9,887 nt of DNA, taken from Pontiellaceae bacterium (lineage in GTDB: Bacteria; Verrucomicrobiota; Kiritimatiellia; Kiritimatiellales; Tichowtungiaceae). The notes under the pieces are model-generated. The model did no database searches. It was not told the origin of the DNA and saw only the letters and a program-made list of their open reading frames with translations. Each line of letters starts with the position of its first letter. Within the stretch, counting starts at the first letter, position 1. The position numbers were made by a program, and so were the translations under genes. Of this stretch, positions 1-6,067 are shown piece by piece. The stretch is from the NCBI GenBank assembly GCA_025457785.1, contig JALOTS010000052.1, positions 1 through 9,887 on the forward strand. Reading direction: 5' to 3'.

Positions 1-127
1 TATCCCCCTCTTTTTTTATCAGAGAGGAGGTGACCATAAAATAAATCAGCAGCAGAAAAACACAATCAATCAACGGCGCTATCTGTATAGCGAGCTTATC
101 TTCCTCCATTAATTTCCGCAGATTCAT
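1..127 (-). CDS. Second ExbD/TolR-family protein (3' end cut by window edge)
   Basis: This is the first 42 codons of a biopolymer-transport protein of the ExbD/TolR family, the periplasm-facing partner of the ExbB/TolQ proton channel. The reading frame opens at an ATG at 127 with a modest AAGGT ribosome site upstream, and runs to the left edge without a stop. After a short charged cytoplasmic tail comes the family's single membrane helix, starting with IAPLIDCVFLLLIYF (residues 16-30). Asp21 sits where the family has its essential proton-carrying aspartate, so the visible part looks functional. The gene begins 18 nt after the stop of another exbD-like gene, which shares the VFLLLI helix core but differs in tail and flanking residues, so the two are diverged paralogues. 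The periplasmic domain is outside the window, so its intactness and its partner cannot be judged. Family call is firm; the specific system is not. Confidence 0.85.
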   Translation of the reverse strand, partial: MNLRKLMEEDKLAIQIAPLIDCVFLLLIYFMVTSSLIKKEGD

Positions 128-145
128 AGGCTGATGACCTTTTTT

Positions 146-547
146 TTATTTTTCTAACGCCGAATAAATTAAATTCACAGCGCCGGCTTCACTGCAGGCA
201 ACCATGATCTCCTTGCTTGCCTCATAGGGAACCTCTTCATCCGCACGGATAAAAATTCGGAGATCCGGATCCTTTTCCACTTCCGTTTTCACATGACCCT
301 TCAATTCATCCAGCTTGACCTGCTTCGTGTTGATGAAAATCGCCTTGTCCCGATTGATCGAAACAGAAATCCGGCCGGTCACATTGTCCGGAACTTTGGC
401 CGCCTTAACCGTCGGCACAACAACTTTCGGCTTATTGATCTCCAGCTGCGAAGCGGCCACAATGAAAAAAATCAGCAGCAGAAACACCATGTCGATCATG
501 GGCGACATGTCGATTTCAAGATCTGTATCTTCTGATTTGATTATCAT
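146..547 (-). CDS. exbD: ExbD/TolR-family biopolymer transport protein
   Basis: A 133-residue single-pass inner-membrane protein of the ExbD/TolR family, usual length for the family. These proteins sit as a dimer inside an ExbB/TolQ pentamer and turn proton flow into movement of a periplasmic partner. The cytoplasmic tail (residues 1-14) leads into SPMIDMVFLLLIFF (15-28). Asp19 matches the proton-carrying aspartate (Asp25 of E. coli ExbD). Residues about 40-133 form the periplasmic domain, ending in the typical 'RADEEVPYE...I...C.EAG...I' pattern. The ATG at 547 is supported by GGAG six bases upstream. It follows the exbB-like gene after 31 nt and precedes a second exbD-like gene by 18 nt, so the three are very probably co-transcribed. 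Sequence alone does not separate ExbD from TolR; the symbol is used in the family sense. Confidence 0.92.
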   Translation of the reverse strand: MIIKSEDTDLEIDMSPMIDMVFLLLIFFIVAASQLEINKPKVVVPTVKAAKVPDNVTGRISVSINRDKAIFINTKQVKLDELKGHVKTEVEKDPDLRIFIRADEEVPYEASKEIMVACSEAGAVNLIYSALEK

Positions 548-578
548 AATAAGCTCCGCATAACGCTATAACCCTGTT

Positions 579-1352
579 CTACTTCGTTTTTTTATCGCCG
601 ACCAGATCCTGGAACGCCAGGGGGACTTCACGGTTCTGGAGTGCGTCAAACAAATAGCCCAGATTTTTCCCGAGCGTAGCCATCGTCTTTCCAAATCCCT
701 TCTTGAAAATAAAGAAGAAGAACATGGCAGGAATGGCGATAATCAAACCCGCCGCCGTTGTAATCAGAGCTTCCCCGATGTTGGCGGCCAGCAGTTCCGG
801 CTTGCCCATCCCCTGAGTCCCCATGGTCTGGAACGCCTTGATCATCCCGGAAACCGTGCCGAGCAGCCCGACCATCGGCGCGGTCGTGCCGATAATGGAA
901 AGAAAGTCAATGGGCTTCATCAAATACGACATCTGTTCAACCGTGGCCTCTTCGAGAGATTCCTTGACCTTATCAAAACTGATGTCCCTTTTCTGACAGC
1001 GTTCAAGTCCCGCCCCGAAAACAAGGGTAAACATGGAAATCTTTTCACGGCAAACCGCCAGCGCTTCGGCCGTCTGTCCCTTTGCCATCATCTGAACCAA
1101 ATCCGGCAGCAAATCGGGACGAAGCAGCGTTTTTTCCCGCAGGGAAATGGTGTTTTCCACAACCAGGTAAACGCCCCAGAAGGACAACGCCGCCAGCGGA
1201 ATCATACACCAGCCGCCCTGAAACAGCATGTCCTTGAACGTCATTTTTTTGACTTCTTCCGCCGCAATCAGCTCCGTCGCCTCCTGCGCCCATCCTGTCG
1301 CCATCGCCACCAGCCAGATTATTGCAATTATCCAAGGTATTCTATTTTTCAT
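579..1352 (-). CDS. exbB: ExbB/TolQ/MotA-family proton channel protein with N-terminal signal-like extension
   Basis: A 257-residue inner-membrane protein of the MotA/TolQ/ExbB family, which forms the pentameric proton channel around an ExbD/TolR dimer. The hallmark is GTTAPMVGLLGTVSGMIKAF (residues 155-174) in the second family helix. The other helices lie near 46-68 and 189-215, the last including GEALITTAAGLIIAIPAM. A large cytoplasmic loop occupies about 70-145. The first 23 residues form an extra hydrophobic segment ending WAQ before EATE, which reads as a cleavable signal peptide followed by a short periplasmic tail (24-45). Some ExbB proteins carry such an extension; classical TolQ does not. 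The ATG at 1352 has GGAG seven bases upstream and lies 12 nt after the preceding stop. The gene sits between two secreted-protein genes and two exbD-like genes. ExbB in the family sense; the system it powers is unknown. Confidence 0.92.
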   Translation of the reverse strand: MKNRIPWIIAIIWLVAMATGWAQEATELIAAEEVKKMTFKDMLFQGGWCMIPLAALSFWGVYLVVENTISLREKTLLRPDLLPDLVQMMAKGQTAEALAVCREKISMFTLVFGAGLERCQKRDISFDKVKESLEEATVEQMSYLMKPIDFLSIIGTTAPMVGLLGTVSGMIKAFQTMGTQGMGKPELLAANIGEALITTAAGLIIAIPAMFFFFIFKKGFGKTMATLGKNLGYLFDALQNREVPLAFQDLVGDKKTK

Positions 1353-1359
1353 CGGTCTT

Positions 1360-1363
1360 CTCC
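1360..1363 (-). promoter_or_regulatory. Ribosome binding site of the exbB-like gene
   Basis: Read on the minus strand, GGAG lies seven bases before the ATG at 1352. This supports that start, so the hydrophobic N-terminal extension is genuinely part of the protein. Confidence 0.6.
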
Positions 1364-1364
1364 A

Positions 1365-2183
1365 TTACTTTCCCGCCGCAATCGCGGCCGCTTTTTCTTG
1401 TACTTTCGGGTTTGAATAAAACTCACGAATATCCGCTAAAACCTCCCGGGCGGATTCGGGCATTTTAAGTTGAATATAAAGTTCTGCGCAAAGCAGTTCC
1501 GCCTGAGGCATCCAATCCCCGTTGCGGCTGTACAAGGCCATCAGACGGGATACGGAACGAATGGCCTGAGTATAATTTTTTTCATGCTGAAACATACGGG
1601 CGTCAATATACAACCGCGCAGGGGATTCCGGCGGAAAAACCTCCGCCGCCTGCGGCGTTGCCAAAAACGCTTTCATCGCCTCGAAATCGCCCTTCTCCAG
1701 CCGGGAAAGCTCCCGGTAAAAACGGGACTGAAGACTCATCTGATTGCGCGACCCGAATCGTTCCAGCGCAACCGAAAGAGTCTGCACCCGTTCGTAATCC
1801 CCCACCCAGAAGGACGCCGCCATCCATTTCAAAAACTTATCGGTCACATTCGACGGCAGCTCGACATACGGAAGATAAGGCGAAAGCAACTCGCGAAGCA
1901 CCGCTTCCAGTTGAAAATAGTTGCCTTCCGCCGTCAGACGGTCAATCTGCTGCTCCTGATCATCGTTTACCGGGAACTGAATCAATCCAATCTGAGCATC
2001 AGTCAAGCGAATCGGGGTTCCGGCATTCGGGCAAAAAACCACGGACCCGTCACTGCGTTCGGTCAACGTCCCGATATGGACGTTTTTATCGACGGTTTGA
2101 ATGCGGACTTTTATCGCTTCGGCAGAAACCGCCGGACCCAGCATTAAACAAAAGAGAAATAGTATATAGGACAGCCGGTTCAT
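1365..2183 (-). CDS. Secreted protein of unknown function with beta-rich N-terminus and TPR-like helical repeats
   Basis: A 272-residue protein I cannot name. Residues 1-21 are a clear Sec signal peptide (MNR, hydrophobic core, then AVSA before EAI), and there is no lipobox, so a soluble periplasmic location is likely. Residues about 24-70 alternate in a beta pattern (KVRIQTVD, HIGTLTE, GSVVFC, PIRLTDAQIGLIQF) suggestive of a small SH3- or Sm-like barrel; this is inference from pattern only. From about 75 onward the chain is helical, with paired helices resembling degenerate TPRs, for example around 190-220 and 222-258 (AELLCAELYIQLKMPESAREVL). The ATG overlaps the stop of the upstream TPR gene as ATGA and has a strong GGGGAGG ribosome site. 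The exbB-like gene starts 12 nt after it. Position between a large TPR protein and the ExbBD set suggests it is a structural or adaptor part of the same envelope complex. Confidence 0.8.
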   Translation of the reverse strand: MNRLSYILFLFCLMLGPAVSAEAIKVRIQTVDKNVHIGTLTERSDGSVVFCPNAGTPIRLTDAQIGLIQFPVNDDQEQQIDRLTAEGNYFQLEAVLRELLSPYLPYVELPSNVTDKFLKWMAASFWVGDYERVQTLSVALERFGSRNQMSLQSRFYRELSRLEKGDFEAMKAFLATPQAAEVFPPESPARLYIDARMFQHEKNYTQAIRSVSRLMALYSRNGDWMPQAELLCAELYIQLKMPESAREVLADIREFYSNPKVQEKAAAIAAGK

Positions 2184-5080
2184 TTCGGGGCCACCTCCCC
2201 TTTCACAGTTTCCATTGTATTGGTTTGTCCAGCGAGCAGTTTTTCCGTTTCCTGCGGACCCAGAATTTTTTTAGCCTCCTCCGCCTGAAGTGAATTGCGG
2301 ATATACTCATCCAGCAGCATGGCGCGATAGGTATTTCGAGCCTCCGGTTCCCGTCCGCGCTTCATGCAGCACTCCGCGCTGCGGAGGTAGGCATCGGCCG
2401 CCCAGCGTCCCCCGTCATGGGCCCTGTAAAGCAAATACGTCCGCTGAAAAAAGGCAAAGGCTTTGTCATAATTTCCCTGAGCATACCACAACTCGGCCAG
2501 CCGGAACATGGCCTCGGCGGAAACCGAACCCCGCCAGAGACGAACACTGAAAATACGGTTATAGGTCTTCTCGGCCTCCTCATAATTCGCCTGCGCCGTC
2601 TCAATATTACCTTTCATCAACTGAGCCCAGCCCGTCTGTTCGCAGGCCCCGTAGAGATCAATCACTCTGGAGGCCAGAATATAAGCCGCATCATAGTCCT
2701 TCTTCTGATAGAGATCCTCCGCGCGCAACCGATAGGCCGGGACAATAAAGGGGGAGGCCTCGTGATATTTCATAAAGTGGTTGTACAGCTCCTCCGAGCG
2801 GGAATAGTCGCCCATCTCCCTCAGCACCATGCACATGAGCGCCAGGCCGGACGGCGGGACGGTTTTCAAATCTTTTTCACGCAGCAGCAGCGTCTTTCCA
2901 AGCTCCGACCGGGTTCCGTTTAATTCCGCCAGAAGAACGTCCAAAAGAATCTGCAATGTCGGGGAGGCGGCCTTATCGCGTTCCTGCTGAATGATTTGTT
3001 TTGTTTTCCCCTGAGTGGCCTCATCCTGGCGGGTTTTAATAATCTCAGCCAGATCAAACAAAATGGATGCCACCCCTTCCTGTGAAGGATCCGAACCGTA
3101 GCGAAGCACCGTCTCCAGATAGGCCTTCACCGCCGCATCCGTTTGACCCAAGGCGATCTGGGCCTTCCCCTTCGCGAAAACCCCCTGCGCCCAGTCCGCA
3201 TCCTCGCCGAACACCTTCATATAATCCTCAACCCGGCTGATGATGGCCTTGTATTTGCTTTCCGCCGCCTCCTTTTCTTTCCGTCCGGCGTACGCTTCGG
3301 CATCCAATCGAAGAGCCTGGGCCGACTGCAGCACGGCGTACGTCGCCGGAGCTGTCATCTGTTTTTTCAAATACGGATCTGTTGCGGCTCCATAGTTCTT
3401 GGCCACCACACTTATCACGCGGTCATAATGAACCAAAGCCTCGTCAATCAACCCCTCGGAAGCAAGAATATCGGCGTACATGGAGAGTGCCTCCGGCAGC
3501 AGCGCGTCGTCTTCATACGTCACAATAAACACATTGAATATCTTCTTTGCCCCCTCATAATCCTGCAGACCAAACCGGCAAACCCCCGCGCGGAAAAGCG
3601 CCGCAGCCGCAAAGTCGGAGGTCGGCCACTTTTCGCGGTACTCAAGGAACAGATCGTACGCACCGGTATAATTCTTCTGCAGAAGCTCGCACATGGCCTT
3701 CCAGTAATAGGAATTGATCCCGGGATCCGAATCCGGCGGGGCCATTCTGGCCACACGGTCAAACGACAGACTCGCCTGCACGAAGTCACCCTTCTGGAAA
3801 TGAATAAAGCTGAACAGATAGTTCAAATCCGTTTCCTGCGAAATCACACTTTTCTCTGACGAGTTAACCCAGCGGTCAGCATAACGGGCCTGAAGAGCCA
3901 GCGCCTCATCAAACTTGTCCTGACGAAGATAAAACTGAGCCAGGCGGGTGCAAACGATCCGGGGAAAAAGATCTTTGTTGTTTTTCTCCAGATAAGCGAT
4001 ACTTTCAGCGACCGCTTCCTCATTGGCACCGACCTCAAACAGCAGAAGCATCTTCTGCAACTGGGCCGCCTTTCCCTCCTGCTCCGCCGGACTTCTTTCG
4101 TAAATCAGATCAAACAGGCCCATCGCTTCCCAGAACCGCTTTTTCTGGGTGTAGATTTGCGCGGCCCGGTAGGAAATATGCCGGTCATAATCCGGAATTT
4201 TTTCCAGGTCTTTTATCTGTTCTTCAATTTCCGGATCCGGCTTCCTGTTTTTCGCAATAATCTCTCGCAAGGACTTCTTGTTCAGTTCAATCAATTCATC
4301 TCTTGACATCACCAGCCGGAAAATAGACAGAGCCTGACGGTACTGCTCGGCATCAAAAAGCTCATCTCCGATGTTCAGCAGCGTCAGGTTCAACGCGACA
4401 TCATTCCGGGCTTCTCCGCGGAAAAGAACCGGCAGCTCGGCGACCAGCCGCTCAATTTTTCCTGATTTATAAAGACAGCGGATAAACATCAGCCGGTAAG
4501 CCCGGAGTTTTTCCGGATCCCTGAGCTTCTCAATAACGCCGGGAAGAACTTCAACCGCCTTTTCGTATTTTTCCCCGTTATAAAGAGACTGCACGAAAAA
4601 CAGTTCGATTTCATTCAGTTTTTGAATGCTGAGGCCCTTCTGTTCGCGCAGCGTCTGAGCTGTTTTATCCAACTCATCCCATTTTTTCTCAGCCAGAGCG
4701 ATCTGACAAAGAACCTGAAGCGCCAGCACACGGTCTTTTACAGGAGTCTTGCTGAGATATTCCTCGATACAGGCACGGGCATCGCTCCACCGCTCAATCT
4801 GCGCATAAGCCGCTCCAAGCAGAAGCCTGGCCATCTGAACACCTTCCTCGGCGCCCTTCATCTCCCCGGTTCTCGAAATGATTTCCTGCAGCAGGGGAAT
4901 TGCTTCACTCGGACGGCTGTTTGCGGAAAGATACTCCGCCTGCGCGAGAAGCTCCGAGATCCCCATCTGCGATGCCGCCGTGACCCCGGCATCCGCCTGC
5001 GATGCCGCAGCCTCCTGTGCGCCGGCATTTTGTAAAAACGCCAGCGCAACCAACAAACAAGTTAGGACAAATTTGAACAC
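2180..5080 (-). CDS. Large secreted tetratricopeptide-repeat protein
   Basis: A 966-residue periplasmic TPR protein beginning at GTG 5080. This start gives a textbook Sec signal peptide: MFKF, hydrophobic core VLTCLLVALAFL, then QNAGA before QEAA (cleavage near residue 21). It also has a GGGGGAG ribosome site ten bases upstream. The frame stays open to a TTG at 5131, but that start would bury the signal behind 17 extra residues. The rest is almost wholly helix-turn-helix repeats with TPR spacing. Clear examples are residues about 490-523 (ALFRAGVCRFGLQDYEGAKK), 819-843 (NYEEAEKTYNRI) and 856-888 (AMFRLAELWYAQGNYDKA). Repeats in the first half are more degenerate. No catalytic motif, membrane helix or lipobox is seen after the signal. 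TPR arrays bind proteins; the last repeats recall the TolA-binding CpoB/YbgF type. Stop overlaps the next start (ATGA). It probably acts as a periplasmic scaffold for the ExbBD motor encoded downstream; the partner is unknown. Confidence 0.88.
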   Translation of the reverse strand: MFKFVLTCLLVALAFLQNAGAQEAAASQADAGVTAASQMGISELLAQAEYLSANSRPSEAIPLLQEIISRTGEMKGAEEGVQMARLLLGAAYAQIERWSDARACIEEYLSKTPVKDRVLALQVLCQIALAEKKWDELDKTAQTLREQKGLSIQKLNEIELFFVQSLYNGEKYEKAVEVLPGVIEKLRDPEKLRAYRLMFIRCLYKSGKIERLVAELPVLFRGEARNDVALNLTLLNIGDELFDAEQYRQALSIFRLVMSRDELIELNKKSLREIIAKNRKPDPEIEEQIKDLEKIPDYDRHISYRAAQIYTQKKRFWEAMGLFDLIYERSPAEQEGKAAQLQKMLLLFEVGANEEAVAESIAYLEKNNKDLFPRIVCTRLAQFYLRQDKFDEALALQARYADRWVNSSEKSVISQETDLNYLFSFIHFQKGDFVQASLSFDRVARMAPPDSDPGINSYYWKAMCELLQKNYTGAYDLFLEYREKWPTSDFAAAALFRAGVCRFGLQDYEGAKKIFNVFIVTYEDDALLPEALSMYADILASEGLIDEALVHYDRVISVVAKNYGAATDPYLKKQMTAPATYAVLQSAQALRLDAEAYAGRKEKEAAESKYKAIISRVEDYMKVFGEDADWAQGVFAKGKAQIALGQTDAAVKAYLETVLRYGSDPSQEGVASILFDLAEIIKTRQDEATQGKTKQIIQQERDKAASPTLQILLDVLLAELNGTRSELGKTLLLREKDLKTVPPSGLALMCMVLREMGDYSRSEELYNHFMKYHEASPFIVPAYRLRAEDLYQKKDYDAAYILASRVIDLYGACEQTGWAQLMKGNIETAQANYEEAEKTYNRIFSVRLWRGSVSAEAMFRLAELWYAQGNYDKAFAFFQRTYLLYRAHDGGRWAADAYLRSAECCMKRGREPEARNTYRAMLLDEYIRNSLQAEEAKKILGPQETEKLLAGQTNTMETVKGEVAPK
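2187..2200 (-). promoter_or_regulatory. Strong ribosome binding site inside a small hairpin, upstream of the 2183 start
   Basis: On the minus strand this reads GGGGAGGTGGCCCC, about ten bases from the SD core to the ATG at 2183. The SD core GGGGAGG is part of a 4-bp GC stem (GGGG with CCCC, six-base loop). Because the upstream gene's ribosomes pass through this site and stop at the overlapping TGA, translation of the upstream gene would melt the hairpin, which would make coupling tighter. The hairpin is inferred by eye and is small. Confidence 0.45.
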
Positions 5081-5085
5081 GCTAT

Positions 5086-5181
5086 TCAATCTCCCCCGCA
5101 GTAAAAGACCCACAACCCATTTCGGTTGCAATATACGCAGACCCGTCTGTTCTGTACAGATGAAATTTTGTCCGCCGTCAT
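5086..5181 (-). CDS. Possible 31-codon small ORF upstream of the TPR gene (doubtful)
   Basis: An ATG at 5181 is preceded by AAGGA at a usable distance and opens a 31-residue frame ending in TGA five bases before the TPR gene's GTG. The predicted peptide starts MTADK and has three cysteines in its second half (CVYC, then YC). I recognise no family. The candidate promoter below would start transcription inside this ORF, so the two proposals compete unless read-through from trpC also supplies transcript. It could equally be a chance frame in a leader region. Confidence 0.18.
   Translation of the reverse strand: MTADKISSVQNRRVCVYCNRNGLWVFYCGGD
5091..5097 (-). promoter_or_regulatory. Ribosome binding site deciding the GTG start at 5080
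   Basis: The minus strand reads GGGGGAG, followed by ten bases and GTG. The spacing is slightly long but acceptable. It fits the GTG at 5080, where the signal peptide begins cleanly. It would be only about one base from the in-frame TTG next to it, which is too close. Confidence 0.5.
5130..5158 (-). promoter_or_regulatory. Candidate sigma70-type promoter for the TPR-exbB-exbD operon
   Basis: Read on the minus strand: TGTACA (5158-5153; 4 of 6 matches to TTGACA), a 17-base spacer, then TATATT (5135-5130; 5 of 6 matches to TATAAT). Transcription would begin near 5123 and give a leader of about 43 nt before the GTG at 5080. It lies in the only sizeable gap between the housekeeping block and the envelope operon, where a promoter would be expected. 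The -35 sits in the centre of a perfect palindrome (5151-5160). The match is by eye and the host's sigma preferences are unknown. Confidence 0.4.
5151..5160. repeat. 10-bp perfect palindrome TCTGTACAGA overlapping the candidate -35
   Basis: TCTGTACAGA equals its own reverse complement. Next to it TCTGT is repeated (TCTGTTCTGT at 5146-5155). A dimeric regulator bound here would cover the proposed -35 box, so it is a reasonable operator candidate. A 10-bp palindrome can also occur by chance. Confidence 0.3.
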
Positions 5182-5217
5182 TTTTTTCCTTTTTTCCCGT
5201 CCGGTTCCGGCCTGCGT

Positions 5218-5242
5218 AAACCCCCGCGTTTTACAGGGGTTT
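5218..5242 (-). terminator. Weak hairpin at the end of trpC
   Basis: AAACCCC (5218-5224) pairs with GGGGTTT (5236-5242), a 7-bp stem with an 11-base loop that overlaps the trpC stop codon. In the minus-strand transcript only three U follow, then ACGCAGG, so termination would be weak at best. Read on the plus strand the same hairpin is followed by a T run, but no plus-strand gene needs it. Confidence 0.3.
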
Positions 5243-6067
5243 TTCATTTGAATGCAGCGTTGTAAGCTCCCGGACAGCGCCTGCCAAATCGGCCTTCCGC
5301 AGAAGACTTTCCCCCACCAGCACGGCTGAAACACCCGCGTCACACAGCCGTTTCACCTCGTCCGCCGTACGGATTCCGCTTTCGCTGATCAACGTGCAGT
5401 CACTGGGCGCCAGCGCACGAAGCCGCAACGTGGTCTCAATCGTTGTTTCAAATGTTTTCAGATTCCGGTTGTTGATGCCGATACACGCCGCGCCGGCGGC
5501 AATCGCCCGCTTCATTTCCTCTTCTGTATGCACTTCAACCAGCGGGGTCATACCGGAGGCCTCACACAGCCGAATCATTTTTTTCAACGCTGCGTCATTG
5601 AGTACGGCGGCTATAAAGAGCACCGCCGATGCGCCAAGCGCTTCGGCGTGAAAAATCTGACGCGGATCAATCACAAATTCCTTATAGAGCATCGGCAGGG
5701 AGGTTGCGGCACGCACCTTCATCCACTGCTCTTCCCCGCCGCCGAAAAACCTCGCATCCATCAGACACGAAACCGCCTGAGCGCCCGCTGTTTGATAAAC
5801 GCGGGCGATTTCCGCCGGATCAAACGGTTCACGAATCAATCCGGCCGAGGGCGATTTGCGTTTCACTTCCGCGATCAGGCCGATCGGGACAGACTTCAGC
5901 GCCGCGATAAAATCCGGATGTCCAGTGGCCGGGATTTTTCCATCACGGCAAGGGTCGGAATTTCCAACGTGCGGAAGGTTTTCGAGCACGGCATCCAGGG
6001 TTTGGAAATAGCCCGGGGTTTCGATTTCGCGCCGCTTATGGTCAATAATTTCGTCTAAAATCGTCAT
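5231..6067 (-). CDS. trpC: Indole-3-glycerol phosphate synthase
   Basis: A 278-residue cytoplasmic TIM-barrel enzyme that closes the ring of 1-(2-carboxyphenylamino)-1-deoxyribulose 5-phosphate to indole-3-glycerol phosphate, releasing CO2 and water, in tryptophan synthesis. The family signature residues are all present in order: Lys69 in IAEVKRKSPS, FFGG at 107-110, Lys129 in YKEFVID, Glu178 in LVEVH, Asn200 in GINNRNL, Glu229 in SESGI, and the phosphate-binding VLVGESLLR at 249-257. Length is normal for a stand-alone TrpC, with no TrpF fused. The ATG overlaps the prfB stop as ATGA. No other trp gene is present on either side, so trpC is separated from the rest of its pathway here and is probably expressed from the housekeeping transcript rather than a trp attenuator. 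The N-terminal stretch at about 34-50 is somewhat longer and more irregular than usual. Confidence 0.97.
   Translation of the reverse strand: MTILDEIIDHKRREIETPGYFQTLDAVLENLPHVGNSDPCRDGKIPATGHPDFIAALKSVPIGLIAEVKRKSPSAGLIREPFDPAEIARVYQTAGAQAVSCLMDARFFGGGEEQWMKVRAATSLPMLYKEFVIDPRQIFHAEALGASAVLFIAAVLNDAALKKMIRLCEASGMTPLVEVHTEEEMKRAIAAGAACIGINNRNLKTFETTIETTLRLRALAPSDCTLISESGIRTADEVKRLCDAGVSAVLVGESLLRKADLAGAVRELTTLHSNEKPL

Noticed and set aside
45..489. Direct repeat with ATCAGCAGCAGAAA at about 46-59 and 470-483, as a possible mobile or recombination repeat
   Set aside because: Both copies code for the conserved VFLLLI membrane helix of the two ExbD paralogues, so shared ancestry or constraint explains them.
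1470..2923. Long plus-strand open frames opposite the secreted-protein and TPR genes (1470-2147, 1658-2293, 2417-2923), and similar ones at 3143-3859 and 6172-6762
   Set aside because: They lie opposite well-supported minus-strand genes, lack plausible protein character (rich in Arg, His, Pro) and have no ribosome site or domain. They are by-products of codon bias on the other strand.
5146..5160. LexA-like (SOS) box in TCTGTTCTGTACAGA
   Set aside because: It does not fit the spaced half-sites of the LexA motifs I know (such as CTG-N10-CAG or GAAC-N4-GTTC). Only the contiguous palindrome is kept as an operator candidate.
5218..5245. Strong plus-strand intrinsic terminator (GC hairpin followed by TTTTT)
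   Set aside because: No plus-strand gene ends here; the T run is Lys and Glu codons of trpC read in reverse. Kept only as a weak minus-strand hairpin.
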